A stretch of 64,000 bases of DNA from Flavivirga aquimarina (GTDB taxonomy: Bacteria; Bacteroidota; Bacteroidia; Flavobacteriales; Flavobacteriaceae), in NCBI RefSeq assembly GCF_030540835.1, contig NZ_JAUOEK010000101.1, forward strand, positions 1 to 64,000, in the 5' to 3' direction. Shown here one piece after another: positions 26,930 to 35,361 of this stretch (position 1 is its first letter; each line of letters opens with the position of its first letter). The translations under genes were made by a program, and so were the position numbers. The notes below the pieces were generated by a model. The model ran no database searches. It was given only the letters and a program-made list of their open reading frames with translations, and was not told the DNA's origin.

Positions 26930-27346
26930 ATGAAAAATGCTACTCTAATTCTACTGATATTACTTTTGTTTAATTGTAAATCTGATGATGGCACTCCACA
27001 AGGAGATATAGATCTGATAGGTGAATGGAAGCTGATAGAACAATTAGCAGACCCGGGAGATGGAAGTGGCACCTTTCTACCTATTGAAAGTGATAAGGTT
27101 ATTACGTTTTTTAACGATGGAACCGTTACTTCTAATGGGCTTTTATGTTCTATGAGCTCTGAAGCTGGTACAGAAGACACCGGGATTTATGAAGCAATTG
27201 AAACTTCGTTTAGCTATGGTGAAATTACTCCAGACAATTGCGTCTCTAATTTTTTTAACGTAGTGTATTATAAAATAGAAGGGGCTAATCTAATATTATG
27301 GTATCAATGTATAGAAAGTTGTGGATTCAAGTTTGAAAAAATTTAG
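26930..27346 (+). CDS. Small lipoprotein, lipocalin-like
   Basis: 138 residues with a lipobox at Cys16 (NATLILLILLLFNC). The mature part has IGEWKLIEQL near the start, ITFFNDGTVTSNG, and a C-terminal YYKIEGANLILWYQC...CGFKFEKI, the strand pattern of lipocalin-like domains common in Bacteroidota. Four Cys near the C-terminal half may form disulfides. No enzymatic role can be assigned. The 158-nt upstream interval shows no clear promoter. Confidence 0.7.
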   Translation: MKNATLILLILLLFNCKSDDGTPQGDIDLIGEWKLIEQLADPGDGSGTFLPIESDKVITFFNDGTVTSNGLLCSMSSEAGTEDTGIYEAIETSFSYGEITPDNCVSNFFNVVYYKIEGANLILWYQCIESCGFKFEKI

Positions 27347-27356
27347 AAACTTTTCA

Positions 27357-27752
27357 CTATAAGGTTAACAACCAAGTACGTTGTAACTTTTTAAACTTTT
27401 TCAGTTCACTACGTAAAATAGGTAAGAAGTCTTTACCATTACTGTTAGAACGTTCCAAACGGTATGAGTTTTTATAAAGCATATTTGTAAGACGCTTAAG
27501 CGAAGCAATATGTTTATATTTTTTTTCAGAAAAACGGGCTTGTTCTGCATTTAAAATTTCTGGAACTAATGATACTGATTGTTGTACAATGTCTCCAGAA
27601 AAATAAATGTTAGAATCTTCGGTACCATCACTTTTTAAAATGGATAAGTCGTGATTAAGATACTTGGAAATACTTTGAGAAAGTGCGAAAATCTCAATAG
27701 CTTTTTTATAAATCGGTAATTCCGATAGGTTTAATGGGGTATTCGTTGACAT
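27357..27752 (-). CDS. Four-helix-bundle-like protein (23S IVP-type)
   Basis: 131 residues, all-helical. LPIYKKAIEIFALSQSISKY at about 12-31 matches the first helix of the S23/four-helix-bundle family found in 23S rRNA intervening-sequence proteins (pattern LxVxxKAxELxxxVxxL). Later helices include DIVQQSVSLVPEILNAEQARF and YKHIASLKRLTNMLYKNSYRLE. It is divergent from the Lrp-type gene and appears to be a distant paralogue of the gene at 28322-28825. Function unknown. Confidence 0.65.
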   Translation of the reverse strand: MSTNTPLNLSELPIYKKAIEIFALSQSISKYLNHDLSILKSDGTEDSNIYFSGDIVQQSVSLVPEILNAEQARFSEKKYKHIASLKRLTNMLYKNSYRLERSNSNGKDFLPILRSELKKFKKLQRTWLLTL

Positions 27753-27829
27753 AAGTTCTTTTTTCTTAGCTTTTTACCAAATTTACTCACAAGAAGTTAT
27801 ATACAACTTTAGGTTTTAAAGTAAAAACG

Positions 27830-27837
27830 TATATTTG
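27830..27837 (+). promoter_or_regulatory. -7 box of the Lrp/AsnC gene promoter
   Basis: TATATTTG, a perfect TAnnTTTG, lies 37 nt before the ATG at 27875. Confidence 0.6.
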
Positions 27838-27874
27838 CTTTAGATTTTAATTATTTATAGTTAAATTTCATTAA

Positions 27875-28318
27875 ATGGAGATAGATAGGCTTAATTGGAA
27901 GATTTTAAAGTGTTTACAAGAGAATGCACGCCTTTCTAATGCCGAAATTGGCCGACGTGTTGGTGTAAGTTCTCCAGCAGTTTCAGAGCGTATTAAAAAG
28001 ATGGAAGACTTAGGTGTTATAGAAGGCTATAAAGGGATTGTTTCTCCGTTTGAAGTGGGGTATCAATTAAAGGCTATCATTACTCTGCGAGCTTTTATGG
28101 GTAAGCTAAAACCGTTTTTAGTAAAAGTGAAAACGTACGATGAGGTTGTGAACTGCTATCGCATTACTGGCGACGAAAATATTGTTATGGAAGTGGTTTT
28201 AAAAAATCAAAAACATTTAGAGACTTTTATAGATCAACTTATCATATATGGAGAGAGTAAAACACAAATTGTGTTGTCTGATGTTGTAAAACAAAAAGAG
28301 ATTGAATCGTTGAAATAA
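27875..28318 (+). CDS. Lrp/AsnC family transcriptional regulator
   Basis: 147 residues. The N-terminal winged HTH reads DRLNWKILKCLQENARLSNAEIGRRVGVSSPAVSERIKKMEDLGVIEGYKGIV, and the C-terminal RAM (ligand-sensing) domain has YDEVVNCYRITGDENIVMEV. It probably senses an amino acid and may act on the flanking genes or its own promoter. It converges with the next gene, only 3 nt between stops. Confidence 0.93.
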   Translation: MEIDRLNWKILKCLQENARLSNAEIGRRVGVSSPAVSERIKKMEDLGVIEGYKGIVSPFEVGYQLKAIITLRAFMGKLKPFLVKVKTYDEVVNCYRITGDENIVMEVVLKNQKHLETFIDQLIIYGESKTQIVLSDVVKQKEIESLK

Positions 28319-28321
28319 CGG

Positions 28322-28825
28322 TTACAGGTCTTTAAAGAAATCGTCTGGATTAAAAGGGATGTCATCGTCTGGATCTTTATCATCATAATTCACCCCTGGA
28401 GGATTAAAAAGTCCCCAACGATCAATAATATAATTCCATGGATCGAATGTTTTTACCCATTCAGCAAACAAGATACGAAACGCTTCCACCTCGGTTCTTA
28501 ATAAGTCTAAATATTCAATATCTTTAAAGCCGTGCATTTGTATCCCACGTGCATCTGTGATAAGTTCCCGTGCTGCTTTACGAATTATGGCTGCATTTTC
28601 CATTTTTATATCATATAACATATCCTCGGCAGAAGCACCAGCAATTTTTGCCGGAATTAGCAATGAGTTTTCTCGCATGTAGCTAATATTGCTTTTTATC
28701 ATTTCTGATTGAATTTCCTGTTCAAAATCAATATCGGTTTTTTCAACAGATGCTACAATATGATCTACTAGCTCTTGTATTTCCATAGCTTTTTGAAATA
28801 CCGGTAGTTTATGCCACTTATCCAT
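28322..28825 (-). CDS. Four-helix-bundle-like protein with acidic tail
   Basis: 167 residues. LPVFQKAMEIQELVDHIVAS (about 7-26) matches the same first-helix pattern as the 27357-27752 protein. Further helices are SEMIKSNISYMRENSLLIPAKIAGASAEDM and MENAAIIRKAARELITDARGI. The C-terminus is a low-complexity acidic, Pro/Asp-rich tail (DDKDPDDDIPFNPDDFFKDL). It may be an RNA- or nucleotide-associated helical protein; no function is established. It precedes the VOC/MFS genes in the opposite transcription order (6 nt downstream of the VOC stop), so may be in their operon. Confidence 0.65.
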   Translation of the reverse strand: MDKWHKLPVFQKAMEIQELVDHIVASVEKTDIDFEQEIQSEMIKSNISYMRENSLLIPAKIAGASAEDMLYDIKMENAAIIRKAARELITDARGIQMHGFKDIEYLDLLRTEVEAFRILFAEWVKTFDPWNYIIDRWGLFNPPGVNYDDKDPDDDIPFNPDDFFKDL

Positions 28826-28831
28826 ACATAT

Positions 28832-29209
28832 TTAGTTTATACGCCATGGCGGATTTTTTCTATTTTTTCCAGCATGATATAAAATAATGTGATTACCATC
28901 AGGATCTTGTAAATGAGCCTCGCGCCACAACCATGATTTATCTTCAGGTAATTGGGTAAAAATAATACCTTTTCCTTGAAGATTGGTTACTAAATCGTCA
29001 AGATTATTATCTTCAAAATAGATCGTAATGCCATCTCCTTTTGCTAAGGTGTCTACTTTATGAATTGAAAACGTACTATCGCCATCAGGACATTCAAATC
29101 TTACATATCTTGGAGCTGCATCCACTATAAGATGCAACCCCAAGGTTTTATAAAATTCTGTAGCTTTTTCAACATCTAAAGACGGTATTGTTATTTGATT
29201 TAAATCCAT
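28832..29209 (-). CDS. VOC family protein
   Basis: 125 residues, one VOC domain: LNQITIPSLDVEKATEFYKTLGLHLIV, YVRFECPDGDSTFSIHK, GITIYFEDNNLDDLVTNLQ and the C-terminal WREAHLQDPDGNHIILYHAGK. The retained His/Glu positions fit metal binding. It overlaps the preceding MFS gene by 10 bp, so the two are translated together, perhaps linking export and modification of one compound. Confidence 0.88.
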   Translation of the reverse strand: MDLNQITIPSLDVEKATEFYKTLGLHLIVDAAPRYVRFECPDGDSTFSIHKVDTLAKGDGITIYFEDNNLDDLVTNLQGKGIIFTQLPEDKSWLWREAHLQDPDGNHIILYHAGKNRKNPPWRIN

Positions 29210-30453
29210 AATATGTCTTTTTCTTCTTCGTCTTTTATTTTTTCTTTATGTTTCTTTTTTGCATTCAAATATTGCCTTAATATAAATAATAATAGTATAC
29301 TAAGTGTGGCAAGCAAAGTAATAATGTACCAGGTGTTTTCAAAACCAACAGCATCTGCCATTCGCATACCTGCATTATGTCCAAAAACATGTGCTATTGA
29401 AAATGCAATACTATACAGTGCCATATATTCACCCTGATTTCCCTTTTTAGCTCTGTCCATAGTGAACGCATTAGAAAAAGGAAATGTTATCATTTCACCA
29501 AAAGACATTAATAACATGCCAATTATTAGAATTCCTATCCAAGGTGTAAAATTTAAGATAATAAAACTTAGTCCTGTTAAAATAGCTCCAAATAGCATGA
29601 GTCCAGATTTAGTAAAATTGGTATTTTCTAACCATTTTATCAAAGGCATTTCGAATAGAAAAATGAAAAACCCATTCATTCCTAAAAGAATACCTATTTC
29701 AAATTCACTTAAATGATGCACATCTTTATAATATAAAGGCATCGTAGAAAAGTATTGCAAGAATACAATTCCAAAGAGTACCATAGCTACAAGAAAAATT
29801 AAAAATGCTTTATCTTGATAAGCAGATTTTGGATTTTCTGTTATAACATCGTCCAATATTTTTGCTTTTTTAGGATTCAAAACATTTACAAGCACCAATG
29901 TTGCAATAATACATGTGATACCATCTATCCAAAATAAACCGCCATAGCTAAGTGTTGTAATAATGATACCACCAACAGCCGGCCCGGCAGAAAACCCAAG
30001 GTTTATAGCCAAACGAATTAGTGTTACAGATCGTGTTTTGTTTTCAGGTTTACTGTAAGCACTTAGAGCTACAAACATAGCCGGTCTAAACATATCTGCT
30101 ACTAGCATCACTAAAAAAATGCCTAAACAAAAAGATACAAATGTGTATAGAAACTGCAATGCAATAAATAGAAATCCGGTAACTAATAAGCTAAATGCCA
30201 TAACTTTATAATACCCGATTTTATCGGTTAATTTTCCACCCAACCATGATCCAACAACAGAGCCTAAACCAAACGCACTCATAATCCATCCAACATCACT
30301 CATGGTAAAATTAAGACTCTTGGTTAAATACAGCGATAAAAATGGAATGACCATAGTTCCTGCTCTATTTATAAGTGTTATTAAAGAGAGCCACCATACT
30401 TCTTTTGATAAGCCTTTAAAAGTGTTTAAGTAATTGTTGAATAGTGTTTTCAT
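29200..30453 (-). CDS. MFS transporter
   Basis: 417 residues with about 12 membrane segments and the MFS loop 2-3 motif GSWLGGKLTDKIGYYKVM (about 68-85), typical of drug/metabolite:H+ antiporters. The C-terminus is charged (KKKHKEKIKDEEEKD). The ATG at 30453 is the only sensible start. It heads an operon with the VOC gene and probably the four-helix-bundle gene. Substrate unknown. Confidence 0.88.
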   Translation of the reverse strand: MKTLFNNYLNTFKGLSKEVWWLSLITLINRAGTMVIPFLSLYLTKSLNFTMSDVGWIMSAFGLGSVVGSWLGGKLTDKIGYYKVMAFSLLVTGFLFIALQFLYTFVSFCLGIFLVMLVADMFRPAMFVALSAYSKPENKTRSVTLIRLAINLGFSAGPAVGGIIITTLSYGGLFWIDGITCIIATLVLVNVLNPKKAKILDDVITENPKSAYQDKAFLIFLVAMVLFGIVFLQYFSTMPLYYKDVHHLSEFEIGILLGMNGFFIFLFEMPLIKWLENTNFTKSGLMLFGAILTGLSFIILNFTPWIGILIIGMLLMSFGEMITFPFSNAFTMDRAKKGNQGEYMALYSIAFSIAHVFGHNAGMRMADAVGFENTWYIITLLATLSILLLFILRQYLNAKKKHKEKIKDEEEKDILWI

Positions 30454-30522
30454 GAGTTCTAATTGTTCAAGTTTCTGTTTTCAAATGTTTGATTTTAATT
30501 AAAAGTTGATTTTGTGCAAAAA

Positions 30523-30551
30523 AAAAGTCCGACTGTGAAGTCGGACTTTTT
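30523..30551. terminator. Strong hairpin with T tract in a divergent intergenic region
   Basis: AAAAGTCCGAC (30523-30533), loop TGTGAA, GTCGGACTTTTT (30540-30551). On the minus strand it is followed by ten T residues, the best form of a terminator, 70 nt before the MFS start. No gene ends nearby on either strand, so it may be an attenuator in the MFS leader or the end of a short RNA. Confidence 0.65.
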
Positions 30552-30758
30552 AATATTGTAATATTTTATACTTATATCACCACAATATATAACAAGCCCG
30601 ACCCTTTCTCTTTAGAGAGGTCCACTGTTTTTTACAAATTGTGACGTTAAGACGCATGTTTATTTTATTTTGAAGCTTCAAAGCTAGGTAAAATATTCTT
30701 AAGTTGTATTTTTGAAATGAAAATATTTTTCAAAAATGAATAAAATAGCAAACTAAAA
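30552..30758. other. Regulatory stretch between MFS and P450 genes
   Basis: ACAAGCCCGACCC (30591-30603) is an inverted copy of the dispersed repeat at 3972-3984. TTTGAAGCTTCAAA (30669-30682) is a perfect 14-bp palindrome, and TTTTTGAAA...TTTTTCAAAAA (30709-30735) an imperfect one, both upstream of the P450 promoter and possible operator sites. No coding frame is supported. Confidence 0.45.
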
Positions 30759-30766
30759 TACTTTTG
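30759..30766 (+). promoter_or_regulatory. -7 box of the cytochrome P450 promoter
   Basis: TACTTTTG, a perfect TAnnTTTG, lies 23 nt before the ATG at 30790. Confidence 0.65.
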
Positions 30767-30789
30767 GATTTAAAACAGAATAGGATTAT

Positions 30790-32196
30790 ATGAGCGACCA
30801 TACATTAATTGAAGTTAAAAATTTAAAATCTCCAAAGGGCACATTCCTATTAGGGCATTTACCTCAATTTAATACTTATAATAAACATCAGGTGTTAGAG
30901 CGTTGGGTAGATGAGTGTGGCGAATTATTCAAAATACATTTTGTAGGGAAGGAATTTGTGGTATCTGCAAATCCAGATTTTAATAATAAAATGCTGCGAT
31001 TAAGGCCAGAAGGTTTTAAACGTTTTTCTAAAATTGATGAGATTTTAAAGGAAATGGGAGTCGATGGCGTTTTTAACGCAGAAGGCGCTACATGGAAAAG
31101 GCAAAGGAAACCTACGGCAGAGGCTTTAAGTGTAAAAAACATAAAAGCATTTTACCCTGTAATTCTGGATAAAACTAAGGTGATTCTTGAAAAGTTTAAA
31201 AACTATGCTCAGCAAAAAACCATCGTAGATGTGCAAAAAGAATTTATGGCATTTACCATTGATATTACGACTGAGATTGCTTTCGGACATAAGTTGGATA
31301 CCATAAATAATAAATCGAATAGTTTTCAAAAACATTTAGAAGTTATTTTTCCAATGATTAATACGCGTGTTACTGCACCAATTCCTATATGGCGATATTT
31401 TAAAAGAGAAAAGGATAAAATACTAGATGCTTCTTTAAAAGCTATTGAAAAAGTAATTTATGAATTTATTGACGATGCTAAAAAACGAATTGCAGAAAAT
31501 CCGAAATTAAGGGAGCAGCCTTCAAATTTTTTAGAAGCCTTATTGGTAGAAAATGAGGATGTGAATTTTACCGACAAAGAAATTTACGGAAATGTATTTA
31601 CGATACTATTGGCAGGTGAAGACACCACATCTAACTCACTGTCTTGGGCCATGTATTATTTAGCTCAACATCCTGAAATTGTGGCTAAGGTAAGAGCGGA
31701 AGCTAAGGATATATATACTGAGGATACACCAAATATGTATGAACATATAGACCAATTGAAATACGCAAATGCAGTAGCTCAGGAGGCGATGCGGTTAAAA
31801 CCAACAACGCCTCAATTATATTTAGAATCTAATGAAGATGTTATTATAGATAATTTGTTTATACCTAAGGGAACCAGTATTATTTTGCAGAATAAAGTTG
31901 CGCAAACGGATGAGGCTTATTTTTCTAATCCCGATAGTTTTGTTCCGGAAAGGTGGATGGTTAATGGGTGTCCGATGCACAAAAACCATGTGCCCAATGT
32001 TATGAGAGCTTTTGGAGGTGGTGCGAGATATTGTCCGGGGATGCATTTAGCTAAAACGGAAATGATTATTTTAATTTCTACTTTGTGCAAACATTTTGAT
32101 TTTAAATTAGAAGTTAAACCAGAACAAATTAGAGAACAATTTGAATTTACCATGTACCCGGAAAATTTAAAAGTAGCTTTTATACCTGTAAATTAA
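30790..32196 (+). CDS. Cytochrome P450
   Basis: 468 residues; a haem-thiolate mono-oxygenase. The oxygen-binding I-helix is LAGEDTTSNSLSWAM (about 275-289), the K-helix ExxR is EAMR (about 331-334), and the haem loop is FGGGARYCPGMHLAKTE with the ligand Cys at 415. No membrane anchor or fused reductase is present, so it is a soluble enzyme needing external redox partners, none of which is in the window. The length and loop resemble CYP102/CYP4-like bacterial P450s acting on fatty acids or terpenoids, but the substrate is not determinable. Confidence 0.92.
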   Translation: MSDHTLIEVKNLKSPKGTFLLGHLPQFNTYNKHQVLERWVDECGELFKIHFVGKEFVVSANPDFNNKMLRLRPEGFKRFSKIDEILKEMGVDGVFNAEGATWKRQRKPTAEALSVKNIKAFYPVILDKTKVILEKFKNYAQQKTIVDVQKEFMAFTIDITTEIAFGHKLDTINNKSNSFQKHLEVIFPMINTRVTAPIPIWRYFKREKDKILDASLKAIEKVIYEFIDDAKKRIAENPKLREQPSNFLEALLVENEDVNFTDKEIYGNVFTILLAGEDTTSNSLSWAMYYLAQHPEIVAKVRAEAKDIYTEDTPNMYEHIDQLKYANAVAQEAMRLKPTTPQLYLESNEDVIIDNLFIPKGTSIILQNKVAQTDEAYFSNPDSFVPERWMVNGCPMHKNHVPNVMRAFGGGARYCPGMHLAKTEMIILISTLCKHFDFKLEVKPEQIREQFEFTMYPENLKVAFIPVN

Positions 32197-32255
32197 TATT
32201 GAACTTAAAAGCATTAAAAAGAATTCGAATATTTGATAAGTGTTATATGGTAAGT

Positions 32256-32280
32256 GTCACCCTGAACTTGTTTCAGGGTC
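32256..32280 (+). repeat. Dispersed palindromic repeat (CCTGAACTTGTTTCAGG)
   Basis: GTCACCCTGAACTTGTTTCA with GGGTC forms the stem CCCTGAA...TTCAGGG. It lies between the P450 and DUF1684 genes. Relatives are in icmF (20509-20537, inverted) and mnmD (46493-46512). Confidence 0.7.
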
Positions 32281-32361
32281 TTATAAACCATTTGATTAAC
32301 AAATTAGGAACATTAAAAAATAAACAAAATAGTATAACCACTTTTAAAAAGATAAAAAACC

Positions 32362-32970
32362 ATGGCTCTAAAAAATATTTTAATAGTATTGTTTTTAGTA
32401 TCAATATATAGTTGTGCCCAGGAAAAAAAGCCTCTTTTGGGAGATACCGAGTTTCAACGTAAAATGAATGCAGATTATAAAGATGCTACAAAATCGCCTT
32501 TAAAAGATAAAGACAGGAAGAATTTCAAAGGGTTGGACTTCTTTAAGTTTGATTCTACTTATGTGGTAACCGCTCAATTTAAAAGAACTTTGGATGAAAA
32601 GCCTTTTAAAATGAAAACAACGACAGAAAGGCTTCCAATTTATGTAAAGTATGGTGAACTTACTTTTAATCTTAAAGGAGAGCATTTTACATTGAGTATT
32701 TATCAAAATCAAGGTTTGATAGAAAAAGAAGGATACGAAGATTATTTGTTTCTACCTTTTTTAGATGAAACCAACGGATTTGAAAGTTATGGTGGCGGAC
32801 GTTATATTGATGCCAGAATTCCGGAAGGTGATACGCTTATTTTAGATTTTAATACAGCATATAACCCGTACTGTGCTTATAATGATAGATACTCTTGCCC
32901 TATAGTGCCTCGGAAAAATTATTTAAAGGCTAGGATTGAGGCTGGGGTTATGGCTTTTGGGGAGCATTAA
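32362..32970 (+). CDS. DUF1684 family lipoprotein
   Basis: 202 residues with a lipoprotein signal (LKNILIVLFLVSIYSC). The DUF1684 body shows FQRKMNADYKDATKSPL at the start, LPIYVKYGELTFNLKG, LFLPFLDETNGFESYGGGRYID and the signature YNPYCAYNDRYSCPIVPRKNYL, followed by AGV. The family is found in periplasmic and secreted proteins and has no known activity. It stands alone, convergent with the next gene 11 nt away. Confidence 0.88.
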   Translation: MALKNILIVLFLVSIYSCAQEKKPLLGDTEFQRKMNADYKDATKSPLKDKDRKNFKGLDFFKFDSTYVVTAQFKRTLDEKPFKMKTTTERLPIYVKYGELTFNLKGEHFTLSIYQNQGLIEKEGYEDYLFLPFLDETNGFESYGGGRYIDARIPEGDTLILDFNTAYNPYCAYNDRYSCPIVPRKNYLKARIEAGVMAFGEH

Positions 32971-32981
32971 GTTAAATTAAA

Positions 32982-33701
32982 TTATGTTGGCTTTACGGTG
33001 TTGTATAATGTTTTGTTCAGATGTTTATATTTAATTGTTTTTGCCAAATATTTAATAATTTCTTGAGCCATTGACTTTTCTTTAATTTCACAGAGCTCAA
33101 AAAATAGCGAATTATTTCCAACAATATAAATATTCTTTCGTGATGAAATTAATTTCCATTTATCTAATTTTTGTTCTGCGAAAATTTCTAATTCCGATTC
33201 GTTTATTGGATATGTGTTTGATTTTGTGTATCCACTTGACCTCGCAAATGGAAATTTTATATCAATTTTTTCTCCGTTTTCAAATAGTAAAATTAGTTGG
33301 TCTCCTTTTGCAAGTCCCATTTCTTGAACATTGCTATAAATATCTAAATAGATTCTGTCTTGAAATATCGAAAAAGAAATTCCAATATGTTCATGACTAA
33401 CTGCTATTTCTCCAATTTGCTTAAAATACATTGGCAAATACTTATAGTCATTTTGTGTAATATTATTGAAATGTATTGAAGTTGTTCCTTCAAAATCATC
33501 TTTTTGAACTACAAGTTCAATTTTACTAATTGCTTGTTCAAGAGTTAATTCCTTTTTTTCTATATGAGGAAACATTCTATAGTCTTCCTTCTCAAAACTT
33601 AATTCAGAAAAAGTGTTTTCAGATTCGTAATTATTTTTACTTTTCCGATTAAGCCAGATAAATGCAAAAATTCCAATAATTATGAAGAATACTATTTCCA
33701 T
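32982..33701 (-). CDS. Membrane-anchored protein of unknown function
   Basis: 239 residues. One N-terminal membrane helix (EIVFFIIIGIFAFIWL) is followed directly by a basic stretch, placing the body in the cytoplasm. The rest is a mixed alpha/beta domain with no motif I recognise (IGISFSIFQDRIYLDIY, QLILLFENGEKIDIKFPF). It is separated from the crcB gene by 85 nt; a distinct promoter is not clear. Codon use and A/T content look slightly richer than the neighbours. Confidence 0.6.
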   Translation of the reverse strand: MEIVFFIIIGIFAFIWLNRKSKNNYESENTFSELSFEKEDYRMFPHIEKKELTLEQAISKIELVVQKDDFEGTTSIHFNNITQNDYKYLPMYFKQIGEIAVSHEHIGISFSIFQDRIYLDIYSNVQEMGLAKGDQLILLFENGEKIDIKFPFARSSGYTKSNTYPINESELEIFAEQKLDKWKLISSRKNIYIVGNNSLFFELCEIKEKSMAQEIIKYLAKTIKYKHLNKTLYNTVKPT

Positions 33702-33786
33702 ACGAGATTTTTATTCAACATTATATACAACGATTTTATATCTAATATTAAACGAATATAGAAGAAAATTTCTACAAAATAAAGTT

Positions 33787-34152
33787 TTACCTTACCAAAA
33801 ACATCCCCGCAAACACAGCCAAAAAACCAATAACAAAACTGGCAATAGTATAAATAGCAAAGCTTGTAAAATCGCCTGATTTTAAAAACACATGGTTTTC
33901 GTAAGCAAAGGTTGAAAAGGTGGTAAAACCACCACAAAAGCCGGTAGCTAAAAGTAAGGTTTGGTTTTGTGTTAAGGAATCATTTTTTGCAGCCAGACCA
34001 AGTATTATACCAATAAGTAAACTTCCTATAATATTAGCAGCAAAAGTACCATAGGGTATACCGGTTTGTGTACTGTTTAAATACTTGCCAATAATATAAC
34101 GAAGTACACTACCAAAGCCACCACCCAAAAAAACCAATAAGAGACTCTTCAT
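33787..34152 (-). CDS. crcB: Fluoride channel CrcB/Fluc
   Basis: 121 residues with four membrane helices. Fluc signatures are GGGFGSVLRYIIGKYL (about 10-25), GTFAANIIGSLLIGI (about 36-50, containing the conserved Asn of the pore) and TGFCGGFTTFSTFAYE (about 71-86, with the phenylalanine-box and central Na+ site region). It forms a dual-topology dimer that lets fluoride leave the cell. Its start is 3 nt from the stop of the SRPBCC/GyrI-like gene, so both are co-transcribed. No fluoride riboswitch is apparent. Confidence 0.92.
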   Translation of the reverse strand: MKSLLLVFLGGGFGSVLRYIIGKYLNSTQTGIPYGTFAANIIGSLLIGIILGLAAKNDSLTQNQTLLLATGFCGGFTTFSTFAYENHVFLKSGDFTSFAIYTIASFVIGFLAVFAGMFLVR

Positions 34153-34155
34153 GTA

Positions 34156-35175
34156 TTATTTAACAGCGATATAAATTTCAGTAATCCAATCAGCTGGATT
34201 AGGGGTACTCATAGGGTCTGTTAAATACGTCTCTAACATAGGTCCTTTTTCTGTAAACTCATGACCGTTTTCTGGTATATATGCCATAACAGATTCCCAA
34301 GCTTCTTTCAGGTTTTCATAATTACCTTTCAGGGTTGTTTTAACAGCTTTAAAAGATTCTAACTGTCCGGTTAAAATATCACTTTCTGTACTTACCACCT
34401 TAGTAGTTGTTGGAACGCAACAAGAGAACATGACAGCATTATTTTTTTCATCCCATTTGTGATAATATGTAAAAGGAGCTCCAGCCATCGCTATTTTATT
34501 AGTCATAGCATAGTTGCCAATTTTAGGCATCATTTCGGTCATTTTAGCCTCTAATTCGGTTATTTTACAAGAGGTTGTATTGTATAAATAATAGCCACCG
34601 CTATGTTCTGTGATACCGTCAATTTTAATGCTGTATTTTTTCATATCGGCAGAAACAACACTGTCCAGTTTTTCTAAACTACGTTCGTAATGTGGTCCGA
34701 TTTGTTTTTCCATTCCGCCAGTAAACGTAGCAAAAGCCTTAAAACCAAATGGCAAGTCTTTTCCAGAAATTGTCCAGGTCGCATCTGTAGAGCCATCGTC
34801 ATTAGGAGTAAATTTCCAATCGATATTAGAAGTAGGGAACTCAGCAAACTGTAAGTTCTGTTTAATAGATTCATTAGGAACCGTTTCAAGCGTTTTCATG
34901 ATGCCTATACCATCTTTATCTTCCCAGGAATAAGAACCTCCTGCACCTTTGCTTTGCTCAGAAAGTGTAATAATCATATCAGGATCGGCTTCGGCCCAAG
35001 AAGACCAGGCTTCCCAGTTTTTAAAATCGATAACATTATCATAAATAACAGCAGCAGGTGCTTTTATTGTTCGGGTTCTAGTAACTTCAAATGAGTTAGG
35101 TTGTACAGCAATATAAATGGAAGTTCCTATAATGGCAATAAGTAATAAGAATAAAATGTATTTAAAAGCTTTCAT
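34156..35175 (-). CDS. SRPBCC domain + GyrI-like domain protein, membrane-anchored
   Basis: 339 residues. A single N-terminal membrane helix (YILFLLLIAIIGTSIYIAV) is followed by an SRPBCC/polyketide cyclase-like domain (about 28-165; TRTRTIKAPAAVIYDNVIDFKNWEAWSSW) and a C-terminal GyrI-like small-molecule-binding domain (about 190-339; KITELEAKMTEMMPKIGNYA, ESDILTGQLESFKAVKTTLKGNYENLKEAWESVMAYI). The combination is common in flavobacteria and suggests binding of a hydrophobic ligand. It heads an operon with crcB. Confidence 0.82.
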   Translation of the reverse strand: MKAFKYILFLLLIAIIGTSIYIAVQPNSFEVTRTRTIKAPAAVIYDNVIDFKNWEAWSSWAEADPDMIITLSEQSKGAGGSYSWEDKDGIGIMKTLETVPNESIKQNLQFAEFPTSNIDWKFTPNDDGSTDATWTISGKDLPFGFKAFATFTGGMEKQIGPHYERSLEKLDSVVSADMKKYSIKIDGITEHSGGYYLYNTTSCKITELEAKMTEMMPKIGNYAMTNKIAMAGAPFTYYHKWDEKNNAVMFSCCVPTTTKVVSTESDILTGQLESFKAVKTTLKGNYENLKEAWESVMAYIPENGHEFTEKGPMLETYLTDPMSTPNPADWITEIYIAVK

Positions 35176-35302
35176 TTTTATTTTTTTGAGGAATTAAACA
35201 AACCAAAGATAATCATTTTAAAACGCGTTTAATAAATTATTATATTTGTTGCAAATAAATTAAATTTTTATTAACCGAAAGAATGTTTTTGTAATTAATC
35301 AA

Positions 35303-35310
35303 TAATTTTG
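35303..35310 (+). promoter_or_regulatory. -7 box of the M49 peptidase promoter
   Basis: TAATTTTG fits TAnnTTTG and lies 51 nt before the ATG at 35362. Confidence 0.5.
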
Positions 35311-35361
35311 AAGTCGTTAATAATCAGTTTTTTGAATAATAATTAAAAATTTTTATATAAA

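Noticed and set aside
33682-33937. Short frames around 33.7-33.9 kb on both strands
   Set aside because: They overlap the crcB gene end or the promoter region of the 33701 gene and have no conserved features.
34153-34155. Fluoride riboswitch before crcB
   Set aside because: crcB starts 3 nt after another gene, which leaves no room; the space before the operon shows no such fold.
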